Assembly (NCBI GenBank): GCA_012295275.1
Contig: CM022665.1
Span: 8,443,976 to 8,507,975 of the forward strand
Origin: Chrysomallon squamiferum
Taxonomy: Eukaryota > Mollusca > Gastropoda > Neomphalida > Peltospiridae
Reading direction: 5' to 3'
DNA length: 64,000 nucleotides
How positions within the stretch are numbered: position 1 is the first letter of the stretch; the number at the start of each line of letters is the position of its first letter. Under the pieces are notes generated by a model. It saw nothing but the letters and a program-made list of their open reading frames with translations. It ran no database searches and had not been told where the DNA came from. Below, piece by piece: positions 13,501 to 23,239 of this stretch. A program made the position numbers and the translations under genes.

Positions 13501-15063
13501 AAAGCAATAAATATAAATACTAAATGTATCTGAAAAAGTAACATTTTAAATCAGTGTTAACAGGTTCATATATGAAGTTATTACAGTAAATGAAATAGTT
13601 CTTATAATATCTGTTCCAGTGAATATATACAATGCTAATTTGTTTTTTTTTTCTGCTTAGTTTTTTCCTGTTTGGAATAATTGGGCACTTTTGTAAACTG
13701 AAACTTATCATTGTGTAGTTTATATTTGAAAATGTGACAAAACAGAGTGCTTTTCTAATTTCAAATCATGACAATAAAGTTTAGATTTTAAACAATACTA
13801 GACATGTAGCCATGCTTTTACCACTTGTAATTAATAATGCAAACTGACAGAATCACATGATTTGGCAGAGGTAATGTTAAACATAATTAACCACAAATTA
13901 TTTAGGACTTCTCTGTAATGAACTGATGGAACATCTAAATTTTATTTTATTTTTATTCAGAGAATATTAGATGTAAATAAACTGGAATCACAGCACTTTG
14001 ATAAAAAAGATGTTGATGATTTGCATGAAGAACTGAAGAAGTGTATTTCTGTAATAGATGAAGATACCAAAGGTTAATTTTAAAAGGAACTGACTGTTTA
14101 GATAAAGCAGTGACAACATTTTGGAAATGCAATTATATTTCATGTAAAAGAAATGATAAAATATATGTTTGACATAATAACTATTAAGAAAAATTTGCCA
14201 AATAATCTACATACAGTAATAATTATTATCAGTGAAGACAATTTACACACTATTTTCTGTCAAGATGTTGTATTAAACTACATGTAAATACTTAATATAT
14301 TTTTTAAACAAAACAAACATTAAACATCTCACAGTTTAACATGGAGAGATAATTATTTAATGAGATCTGTATGAACTTTATTTTGCAGCTAATCCACTGA
14401 TAAACTTGACTGGAGAACCATCTGTTATAGAAGCTTTTTCTGGTGCATTAATGAAAGCTGGTATCATTGTACTGTATGGGGAAGTAAAACCTTTACAAGT
14501 TCAGTCTCTTGGAACTGAGAGAATAAAGGATCTCATCTCCCATCTGTGTCAGGTTTGAGGATGCTCTATTTTCCAGTCAGTGATTTCATTTTAATGACTG
14601 TGACTGTTGTATTTACCCATTTTGACATACAGTCTTTTTTTTACTGTTTTGATTTTATATTTAAATGTACATTTGATGTACCATTTTGTTAAAAATAATA
14701 TAGTTTTAGGTAAAAGATATTGTTGTTTAAAAGAAACAAGAATTGAATTTCTGATTTTTAAAAAAAATTGTTCTTAAGTAAAAATACTATAGTACCACTA
14801 TTAAAAATGTTTTATATTAATTTTTCAGAATACATAAATTAATTTGGAAGAGAAAGTCATTTACATGAATAATATAAAGGTAGAAATGAAGGGTAAAAAA
14901 TGATAAACTTCTGTAAAATGTAATATTAATGATGTAATCTAACACATCAGCATTTCATTCCTTTCTTTTTTCTAAAATAAAAGCATATTCATTATTATTT
15001 TTTTTTTTTCAGTTGAAAAACATGCATCCCTGGATTTACAAGGTTGTACAAACTATAAAATGA
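244..15063 (+). CDS. THADA: THADA homologue (partial, 5' end outside window)
   Basis: HEAT/armadillo-like protein; human THADA and yeast Trm732 partner the FTSJ1/Trm7 methyltransferase for 2'-O-methylation of tRNA position 32 (family knowledge). Twenty-seven exons join in phase: 244-353, 1072-1161, 1535-1736, 2011-2104, 2455-2628, 2963-3127, 4970-5079, 5469-5659, 5799-5992, 6323-6478, 6758-6885, 7069-7194, 7425-7529, 7814-7924, 8318-8561, 8957-9191, 9388-9826, 10570-10767, 11134-11381, 11771-11938, 12179-12284, 12567-12599, 12935-13056, 13309-13393, 13961-14072, 14389-14552, 15013-15063. They encode about 1386 residues, against roughly 1950 for the whole human protein. Diagnostic stretches are RRSAGLP (exon 14), QVHALNILKVLFGD and SPSWAVRNAATQLFS (exon 15), NRIFGQKN (exon 16) and QSPVYILRELTAKA (exon 17). 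The N-terminal third lies left of the window. All introns are GT-AG except the one after 10767 (GC-AG). Exon edges are my reading from splice consensus plus phase, not from transcripts. Confidence 0.95.
3128..4969 (+). other. THADA intron 6 with repeat-derived sequence
   Basis: This is the longest THADA intron in the window (1.84 kb) and is less AT-rich than its neighbours. A stretch at 4023-4082 is nearly duplicated at 10830-10886 in another THADA intron, so at least part is a dispersed repeat. A 115-codon open frame at 4480-4827 has no splice sites that fit THADA phase and no protein I recognise. The intron probably holds a decayed mobile element. Confidence 0.5.
7859..7879 (+). other. THADA: RRSAGLP motif of the DUF2428 region of THADA/Trm732
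   Basis: Seven codons in exon 14 read R-R-S-A-G-L-P. This is the hallmark of the DUF2428 region shared by THADA and yeast Trm732, and I recall it being implicated in function with the Trm7 methyltransferase. The human protein has RRSAGIP at the same place. Conservation suggests the tRNA-modification role is kept here. Confidence 0.85.
10464..10500. repeat. (TTA)n trinucleotide repeat
   Basis: About 12 TTA units in the THADA intron before the exon at 10570. Other TTA/TAA tracts are at 29070-29086, 36357-36373, 42600-42626 and 44692-44725. Confidence 0.9.
12567..12599 (+). other. THADA: 33-nt microexon of THADA
   Basis: Eleven codons (FDDLNCSISLE) lie between a good acceptor (ttccag, ending 12566) and donor (gtaata, from 12600). 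Phase is 0 on both sides, so skipping would delete 11 residues without a frameshift. Flanking exons (12179-12284 and 12935-13056) also meet in phase 0. Confidence 0.75.
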
Positions 15064-16403
15064 TGTTATGAAATTTCTGTCCAGCCTATATTTATTATTA
15101 CTTATGACCAAGACTGAAATTATATATGTATTCTAAAAAAGAATAGTAACTTAAATGAAATAGATAATTAAATTTTAATTACTTATGATGTGTCTGTTTT
15201 GATATTTAATGTGATTTTTTGCATATCCCTTGGTTCCTGCATGATTGATTTAATGTTGTTTTTTAGTTTAATACATTGCTCATTTTTTAAATGTCTGTTT
15301 TTACATCTATAACATACTTATGAAGGATTTACAGCTTGCACACATAGCAGTGTCTTACAGATCAGTTATGTTTGTCACTGTAATTTCATTTTGACATTTG
15401 TGTCCATCTCAGTGAAACCCTAATTTCTAAAATCATGGATCCATGTATATAAATCAAAGATTTTGTTGTGGTATACTTACTTACTTAAGACGAAATTAAA
15501 ATCAAGTATTTTCTGTCTTTCGTGAAATAATTTATTTTCATCATTTTGATTTCATTGTCCTGAAAAGTGATAGTACAAAATATACCAAACTAACAAATGT
15601 TTATATAAGAAACATTATCATCTCTAAAACACATAAGATATATTCAAAAAAAGATTTGTTGGTATACATGATCTGATAAATTGTATAAAGTCAAACACAT
15701 AAAAACAGCTTATACAAACAAAAAAACAAACATTTGTTGTGATAAGTAGGACATTTAAATTTTTCAGATACAGTAATAGTATTAAAAACATTTAGCTAGT
15801 CTAATACATGACCATAACAAATGTAGATTGCATTAGTTGACAGTTCCATATAATGGAAAATTATTGTGTAGTATCCATTTAAACAAATTATTAAATTAAT
15901 AAAATGGGTTTAAAAAATTTCATTTAACACAGCTTATAAAAATATAATGCTGATCAAAAAACTGTAATTTCATCAATTATAGAATTATTGTCATCTTTGC
16001 CCTTTTGTAGTTAAAAACATTTTCTTTTGATTTTGCTTCTAGTAAAATAATTTTAAAATGTAATTCAAATAAGTAAACTTCCACTTCCTTTTTTCTCTCT
16101 GTGCTTACCACACAAAGAGGATGCTTGAAAGTTCAGTGACACAAACTATGTCTTAAAAACAATATATCATGGCTTTAAAATAAACAAATGTTTTAAACAA
16201 TCATTTGTTTCAGTTTCAGTTAGCGTGATAAATATCGGATGCTCAAATTTACACATAAATTGAAAAATATGTTTGCTGTAATACATATATAATAGTATTT
16301 TCTAAAATATTTAATTTCATGTACAAATACTTTTCATTTAATAGAGAGTATAATAAATAAAAGCCTTTAGTAAACTTTGCCATTTAGAAATGTTTAAGCA
16401 TTT
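15064..16403. other. Convergent 3' regions of THADA and the kelch gene
   Basis: No coding sequence is visible. This AT-rich stretch should contain the 3' UTRs of THADA (+) and of the BTB-kelch gene (-). An ATTAAA at 15168-15173 is a possible weak THADA poly(A) signal. TTTATT near 15531 (AATAAA on the minus strand) is one candidate signal for the kelch transcript. Confidence 0.5.
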
Positions 16404-18485
16404 TTAAAATTCAAATCCACTGGCAATATCCAGTTCGTAGTCATAGTCATAAATATCCTCATCATATTCAAAGTCATTATCGGAGGGTTGTTCTTCACAG
16501 TTGGATTCATCACTCTCACTTGAGTCACCATCTGAATACTGCATTGCAACATGGAGTGCACTGGCATATGCATCATCATAGCGATCACATTTTTCCAATG
16601 AATGCAGAGATACTTTAGGAATGTGACCCAGAGCAACAACTGATATGTTGTCAATTGGAGGAGGTATATGTGCCATGGAGCAGGGATATTTCTCTGAGAC
16701 TTCATGCATCGTTGTTGTATATGGCAGTTCATTGTTGAGTATAAATATACTCTCATCAGTTGGAACAAGCAGTTGAAATCCATATGCTTGGACATCACCA
16801 GTGAAGTCTGCATTTGGAATGGAAATTCTTCTCATAGAGACCACCCATTTGCTACGTACTTCATCCAGGATGAGAGCTGGTTGACCAGGATGGTAAATGA
16901 ACACAGTATTGTCTCTGGCACACATTACATAAGGTTTTATAAAATCATCATATGAAATATTTGGTGGAGGTACTTCCCAAGAGTTAAAGATTTTTGTCCT
17001 AGTATCAAACACTGCAAAACCTACAGACTTCTTGATACAGAATTCTTCAGATGGTCCTGTCCTATGTCTGTACCAAAGAAAGATATGTCGTTTATCTTTG
17101 ACAGTTGCTCTAGCCAAACTAATGAATCGTGAACCTGGAATCTGGAAACATGAGTACTGACGACTTGCCAAATTGCACACAAACAGGTGTCCAGCACCTT
17201 CTTTATTTCCAATCACATACAGCTGATTGTTGCAGTGAACCATTACTGGAGGTGCTGTTCGGAAATTTGTCAGTGTTGTTCTGTAGGTAGGATTATAGAA
17301 ATCCATTGTTCGAAAAGAGAACAAGGATGGCTGCCAGGTAAAGAGATCAGTTACAAGAATGTTAATTTTAAGCATGTCAGTGGGATAGGGAAAGCTGGAA
17401 CACAAATACATGAACAGTTTGTTGTTTGTTATAAGCATGTTACATACAGTTTGTCTGAGTGGAATGTTCTGCAGTATTTTTTCACCAGTAAGTGGGAAAT
17501 GGAACCATTTTTGTTCCACCAAGCTGTATACTAAAATTTTTAAGAACTTCAGCCCTTGATTGCAGACTACTGTTAAAATACAAGGTGTACTGCAATCAGA
17601 ACCATTCAGTTTATCTTTCCAAGAAAGTGAATTCCCATTGTCTGGAACTGTTGGGTCATGAATTGAAGTTGAAATGGCTCCCTCCACTGAACGAGTAAAT
17701 GAACCTTCCATTGAGCGTCTCATTATATCACTGGTTGACATTTCCCTGCCAAGATATGAAGCTTCATTTGCAAGATCTAATATCCAAGATTTTATACAGG
17801 TAGTCAAATCGGGCAAAAAATGCTCTCTTGATGATTTGTCATGTTCAACCCATCTTTGTATCAGTTTTTTCAATTCACCGTAGCTAGTATGCTGAACAAC
17901 TTTTGCATCTTCTAGCAACCGAAACAGACATACTGGTGAAAGTTCTAGAATATCTTCATGAAATATAACATGATCATGAAAGCGTGATTCAATCATTTTC
18001 CGGGCATGATTGGCAACTTCTGGCATATTATGATCTTCTGCAAGAAAACGCAATCTCAAGCAGTTTGAAAGATCCAAATTCCCAAGATCTATGTAGAACT
18101 GTTTACAATATTCTTTGATGTCATCAATTAGAAGAAAATCAGATATTTTTACTATATCTTCAACGATATCATTTGAAATTGTAAGTGATCCTGTATACAT
18201 ATAGTCCAGTACAAAACCAAAAACACTATCGTTTTCAAGTACAAGCGACTCGGACAAATCTATATCCTTTATCAGTTTTTCTCTCATATCACATGTGAAC
18301 ATGGACAGGAAATACGGACTCCATAATGCCAGAATGGCTTTATGTGCGTTGAATGTACGCCCATTTAAAGAAAGATTTACATCACACAGTTCTCCAGTTT
18401 CTCTTTGTCGTAACAGTGGACGTATTATATAATCTTGGATATTCTTGGAAAAACATTTCTTGGGAGCTTTCATATAATGAGACAT
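16404..18485 (-). CDS. BTB-BACK-kelch-like protein, intronless
   Basis: A single uninterrupted 693-codon frame begins with an ATG in good context (A at -3) and ends in TAA. Residues about 24-135 form a BTB/POZ domain (CDVNLSLNGRTFNAHKAIL, later FVLDYMYTGSLTIS). A BACK domain follows (about 140-240), then a Ser-rich linker (about 245-295), then poorly conserved kelch-type beta-propeller repeats (about 295-600) without clear Gly-Gly doublets. The last 45 residues (649-693) are a strongly acidic Asp/Glu/Ser/Tyr tail. Such proteins usually act as substrate adaptors for Cullin-3 ubiquitin ligases (family knowledge). The exact subfamily is not assigned; KLHL11-like similarity in the BTB is suggestive only. 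It is the only intronless gene among multi-exon neighbours, converges with THADA and diverges from PRORP. Confidence 0.95.
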   Translation of the reverse strand: MSHYMKAPKKCFSKNIQDYIIRPLLRQRETGELCDVNLSLNGRTFNAHKAILALWSPYFLSMFTCDMREKLIKDIDLSESLVLENDSVFGFVLDYMYTGSLTISNDIVEDIVKISDFLLIDDIKEYCKQFYIDLGNLDLSNCLRLRFLAEDHNMPEVANHARKMIESRFHDHVIFHEDILELSPVCLFRLLEDAKVVQHTSYGELKKLIQRWVEHDKSSREHFLPDLTTCIKSWILDLANEASYLGREMSTSDIMRRSMEGSFTRSVEGAISTSIHDPTVPDNGNSLSWKDKLNGSDCSTPCILTVVCNQGLKFLKILVYSLVEQKWFHFPLTGEKILQNIPLRQTVCNMLITNNKLFMYLCSSFPYPTDMLKINILVTDLFTWQPSLFSFRTMDFYNPTYRTTLTNFRTAPPVMVHCNNQLYVIGNKEGAGHLFVCNLASRQYSCFQIPGSRFISLARATVKDKRHIFLWYRHRTGPSEEFCIKKSVGFAVFDTRTKIFNSWEVPPPNISYDDFIKPYVMCARDNTVFIYHPGQPALILDEVRSKWVVSMRRISIPNADFTGDVQAYGFQLLVPTDESIFILNNELPYTTTMHEVSEKYPCSMAHIPPPIDNISVVALGHIPKVSLHSLEKCDRYDDAYASALHVAMQYSDGDSSESDESNCEEQPSDNDFEYDEDIYDYDYELDIASGFEF

Positions 18486-18830
18486 TTTCCTTTACCTAAG
18501 TCGGTTTCATGACAAATTCATTTCATGTCCATAGTGAATTATTATAATGAATGCAAGATCATTCTGAAAAATCGATATCGGAATGACATCTTTCATCGTC
18601 TGCTATTTCGTTAGAGTTATCCACCTTTAATGGTCTCCTTCATGTTTTTCTGACATGTTAAGGGTGTAAAAACTAATTACGATGTACCTTCTTTGTAGCG
18701 TTTGTGGAGTATGTCATATGTTTGAAATTTCCTTCCAAAGAATTCTAAGAAAATCTTGCTTAAATGTATCAACATACAGACTATTAACAGTATTATGAGT
18801 ATAAAAGACTAAATGTAAAACGAAACCTCG

Positions 18831-18846
18831 AAAACGTGCACGTTTT
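18831..18846. promoter_or_regulatory. Perfect 16-bp palindrome with two opposed ACGTG cores
   Basis: AAAACGTGCACGTTTT reads identically on both strands. It contains ACGTG on the plus strand (18834-18838) and again on the minus strand (18843-18839). ACGTG is the core bound by bHLH-PAS factors such as HIF and CLOCK-type dimers (established). Binding here is an inference from position between two divergent genes. Confidence 0.5.
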
Positions 18847-19275
18847 TTTCTAGGTTTATTTATATTTTGCATCATTATTTAATAAAATTTGTTCATTTTT
18901 ATGATTTTGTATTCCGAAAGTATTATCACTTCAAATCACTTATTTCTGGTATTGTTTTCCGTAATACTGTAGTTTAAATATAGATCTGACTTAGGGACTT
19001 GCGCTTACGCAATAAAATTGTTATGCTTTAAATATCTAACTTTAAATAACAATGCTGTTTAACCTTATGTAATTAAAGGAGCTCTTCTTACTCATTATTT
19101 CCTTTTCTTCCTTACTATAAAAAAAAAAAAAAATTAAATTAAACTGTCGTGTTTCAAGGTGTAATGTAATTTTTTTAATTTAGATCCCTTCAAATATTCC
19201 TTACCATGGTGATGTTAGTAAAAAAAAATTTCTTTAATTTTTAATTTGTTTTTATTTATTTATTTATTTTTTTAG

Positions 19276-19293
19276 ATGAAAAGCAACATTTAA
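19276..19293 (+). other. Short upstream ORF in the PRORP leader
   Basis: An ATG directly after the probable acceptor at 19275 opens a five-codon frame (MKSNI, stop). It lies 61 nt ahead of the PRORP start. If the leader is spliced as inferred, this uORF would be at the beginning of the second exon and could dampen PRORP translation. Confidence 0.4.
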
Positions 19294-19336
19294 TTGCTGC
19301 ATACTTCCAAAGAAAACTAAAGAAAAGATTTTCAAT

Positions 19337-22300
19337 ATGTTTCGAAATATAAGGTCAAAAATTCTAAATCAAGCACTGACAGCCTATCAGAATTTTGAAT
19401 GTTTTTGTTACAAAAGTTCCCTGTACCAGTCTTCCAGGAGAAGCCAATTTCTGTTTCAAAGAAAATGTTATTTACATAACTGCAGAACTGGACATTGTTT
19501 TAAACTTAAATCAAGCCAGAAATACAGAAGACAAGTTCTGATTTCACAATCAAAATTACCTTGCTTAGATATATTTTCACAGTTTTGTATAAATGTTGGA
19601 GAAATATATTCAGACAAGGATGATAATGCTTTTTCTGATAATGAAAAAAATGACCATGATGGTCAGATATCTGGCAGCAGTTCTCTTTATAAATTTGGAC
19701 AGAGTGTAGAAACATCAAATGCATTGACACCAGAAGAATGGAAAACACTGGAAAATAATATTCTCAGTGAAAATCCAGATTTACACAAATCTTGGACTAC
19801 TCTTTGTATGATGCTTATACACGCCAGTGGCAATTTTGAACAAGGTGAGAATTTACTGGATTACATTCGCCATCATCAAGGTAAAACTCCTAGTATACCA
19901 ACAATTTCAACTTTCATAGCTCTTTGTGGTAAAGTAAAAGGAAAACAGAAACAGGACTTACTGCTGAAAGAATACAATGAATTGAAGAAACATGCAGAAT
20001 TATTTGATAGCATCACCACTAAAAATCTCATTATTGGATTTTGTGGAACTGCTGAGTGGAAGAAGTCATTAGAATTTTTGGAAATGACCAAGTTAACACA
20101 TGACCCAGGTCCTGCATATTACAATCCAATAATTGTGGCTGCACTGAGAGAAAAGGAAATGGATTTGGTAGATTCTCTACTTAATACCCTGGGGAATAAA
20201 AATGCAACTCCAGGCAATGTGGTTTTTGAAACTTTCATTGACATGTGCGCTAGAAGCAAAGGACAAATTGACATTAGCTCATTGCTGAAGTACTTTCGAA
20301 AGTTCAACTGGCTTCCAAACCAAGAATTGGCATGTAAGATAGAAGACTTCTTTATGAGGTAAATACAGGTTAATTTTGTCCTTTCTAATTAGCTGATTTC
20401 ATCTCAGATTCACAGGTAGAAGTAACTGTGGAGTGAAAAGTTACTCAGTGTAAATGCATTAGAAAAAACTCATAATTGTCTAAAAAGTTTTGTCTTTTAT
20501 TTCCAGTTCTGTGTCAGAAAAATGGAAATGTATTTGGACCACTGTGGATAAAAGGTATGTTTAATATTTTTGTTTTCACAAGTCCTAATAAAAATACAGG
20601 TTATCAAGAACAACATGTAATTTCTTTTCATGACTTTGTCATCAGCAGTGTATTTTGGTATATGTGGTGTATGTATGGTGTGTATGTAGGTGAGAGAGTG
20701 TGTCACTGAACATTCTGAGAACAAAATATTTGTAAAACTACTTAATTGTGGTAGCTTTTAGACTTGTCTTTTCTTTTTCTAATTCTTATGTTGTGATATT
20801 TATTTAATGTTATTTATTAAAGTGGAGTGTGTCAGGCTTGCAAACATAAACTGGACCGGATAGTTCTAACAGATGCAGACTTTCAGAATCTTCAGCAGGA
20901 GTTCCTTTCCAGTGCTCTTATTGGAGAAAATGTTTACTTGAAATCTAATCCAGAAGAGGTTGAAAGGTTTAAAGATTTTGTTCAGGAACATGCACCATTT
21001 GATGTAGTCTTAGACGCACTGAATGTTACAGCTTTAGGCAGCTCAGTTATGGTAAGTTTTTAAATGTCAGTGTTTAAGATTTTTGTGGTTTTTCTCTTTG
21101 GTCTAATTCACTGTCTTTCGTGTTAGAGGAAATTGAATCATAGTTCTATTTCCGTAATAAATCAGTAATAATTTTTTTTTTTTAAAGTAGGCTTGACAAA
21201 AATAAAAATAAACTAAACTAAATTATTGTGATAGTAGGCTTCTTTGTATTGGAAGTATAAGAAGAAAAAAGAATGTTTTAAAACCAATTAAATTTCAGAA
21301 AAAAAATGTTTTAGACAACTATTAACATTATAATAAACAGTATAGGATTTTTACTAAGTTTATGATCTCCCATTCACATTATTACAAAACAGAATCAAGT
21401 GTTACTATAGTGAAATAAGTAATTATGTAACTATTTCATAAATATAAATTGGTTAATCTAAATATAATTATTGTTTATTTATTTTTAGGTTTAAATAATT
21501 TAATTTTTCCTTTGTTCCTGAGAATTAAAGAATTTGGGGGAAGATTTTCATCAAGCAAAGGCTTTCTGTAATCCGAGATAATTAAATTTGAAAACATACA
21601 AGCTTTTGATTGATAGTGCAAGTACACATCCTTATGAAGTGTCAGTATCATATAGATAAAAGCCGTTGTTAAAATTTAACATTTACACTACCACACCAGA
21701 AAGTACATGACATAAAATATAAAAACAGAAACCAATACAAAAAATAAACCAAAATAAGCTAATATGTTATGCAAAATAAATAACTAAATTAAATGTTTTC
21801 AAAAAAATTAATTATTATTTATTTTTTCATTGCAGTTGAGAAAGGTTGTTGAATTCTTTGCTACACATCATAATCAACGAGTGCTTGTTATTGGGAGAAA
21901 ACATATGGAGAAAACTCTAGGAAGAAACTTGCAGCCCATCATGAGAATGGCATCTGTTTTTTTCACAGATAACATGTAAGACCTAATGATAAATTCTCAT
22001 AAATAATGGTGAAACAATAAAAAGATATAAAAATTAATCTGAAATATCTTTATACAGTAATATTACTTTCAAAATAAAAGCCAAATGAAACAGTCAAGTT
22101 CCTCAATAAAATAAATATTGGTGAAAGTTGAAATAATTTCATCCATATTTAATTATTTTTCTTTAAATATAACAAATAAGGTTACAAAACTTGTTTTATC
22201 ATCCACCATGCAGATATTAGCTTTCAACAGTGTCAGAATCATTTTATGTAATTTCAAGACCATTAATATGAAATCCTTAAAATAAGATGCCAAATTATGT

Positions 22301-23176
22301 TAAAGATTTATTACTAATCAAAGAAATCAGCTTTAGCTGAGTGTTGTTTTAAAATGTTTTGCATTTTTCATATCACTATTTTATAACTGTCATTGCTGCA
22401 GATCCAAAGATGATCCTTTCACACTTTATGCAGCAATATACAGTGGGAAATCTACAGTGCTTGTTTCCAATGATTATATGAGAGATCATAAATGTCTGCT
22501 GAAACCTCATCTACAAGAAATCTTTGAACGATGGCAAAGATCAAAACAGATTTCTATGAAAAAGCAGAATTATGCCAATATAATTCTTCAGGTAATGATT
22601 ATTTTGTATAATACACTTTGCTGTTATTAAAAGATGCAATTATCAGATCTTCATTTAACTTTTCAAGGCTTTTTGTGTTATATCATTCTGTTTCTTCATA
22701 TTTAAAGCACCTACAAAAACCTTAAAAAAATAAATAATTTGTCTTATGTATTTACCATTATGCAGTGTTACTTCCCACCCTCAAATATATTAGGAAACTA
22801 CAACTGAACTTAATATGAATTGCTTCATAATCATGGTTTAATACATATTTTCATTTATTTATTTTTCATTTTCTGGTTGTCTGATTCTAGATCCATATGA
22901 CCTTGCATTGGAGTAATGTAAACTCACATACAATTTAATATTGTTAAATTAACTAACCTCAGTTTTGAAACTCTTTTATTTATTTATGACTTTTTTCTCT
23001 TTTTTAATATACACATGTAGATGCCACTCAGGTATGATACAGGTCCTCAAGAAGATTCTAAAGGTTGGCATATTCCATATGAGGATTTTAGTGAGCGTGC
23101 TGCCTACGAACATCCCAATACATATTTGTGTTTACGTCGCAAATCACAGTCCAAGAAAAATAAAAAGGCTACATAA
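19337..23176 (+). CDS. PRORP: Mitochondrial ribonuclease P catalytic subunit (protein-only RNase P, MRPP3)
   Basis: Complete 594-residue protein from six coding exons: 19337-20358, 20507-20554, 20823-21051, 21836-21975, 22402-22591, 23021-23176. It cleaves the 5' leader from mitochondrial pre-tRNAs, in animals together with TRMT10C and HSD17B10 (family knowledge). The first ~75 residues are rich in Arg/Lys with a single acidic residue, fitting a mitochondrial presequence. A PPR region spans about 130-335. The zinc-site residues C360, C363, H560 and C580 are present. The NYN metallonuclease has the four expected Asp residues: D421 (VLDALNV), D483-D484 (SKDDPF) and D504 (NDYMRDH). The residue after D421 is Ala where I expect Gly (DGLN). 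The human protein is 583 residues, so the length fits. AATAAA follows the stop by 57 nt. Confidence 0.96.
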
Positions 23177-23232
23177 CAATTAAATACATCATATTGATGT
23201 CCATGGTAACACTTTGCTGAATTAACTTTTTA

Positions 23233-23238
23233 AATAAA
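23233..23238 (+). terminator. PRORP polyadenylation signal
   Basis: A canonical AATAAA lies 57 nt past the PRORP stop codon and is followed by a T-rich stretch. It is the first such hexamer after the stop. Confidence 0.7.
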
Positions 23239-23239
23239 G

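Larger units (their letters stand above)
18486..19336. promoter_or_regulatory. Divergent promoter region between the kelch gene and PRORP
   Basis: About 850 bp separate the start codons of two oppositely transcribed genes, so both promoters and 5' UTRs must lie here unless first exons are remote. The kelch-proximal part (18490-18850) has more CpG than surrounding DNA. A TTTTTTTAG acceptor-like site ending at 19275 suggests that the PRORP leader is spliced. A perfect 16-bp palindrome lies at 18831-18846. I saw no clear TATA box that could be distinguished from the AT-rich background. Confidence 0.55.

Noticed and set aside
16394-17883. Several open frames overlapping the BTB-kelch gene on both strands
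   Set aside because: They are shadows of the 693-codon kelch frame in other frames; none shows independent domains.
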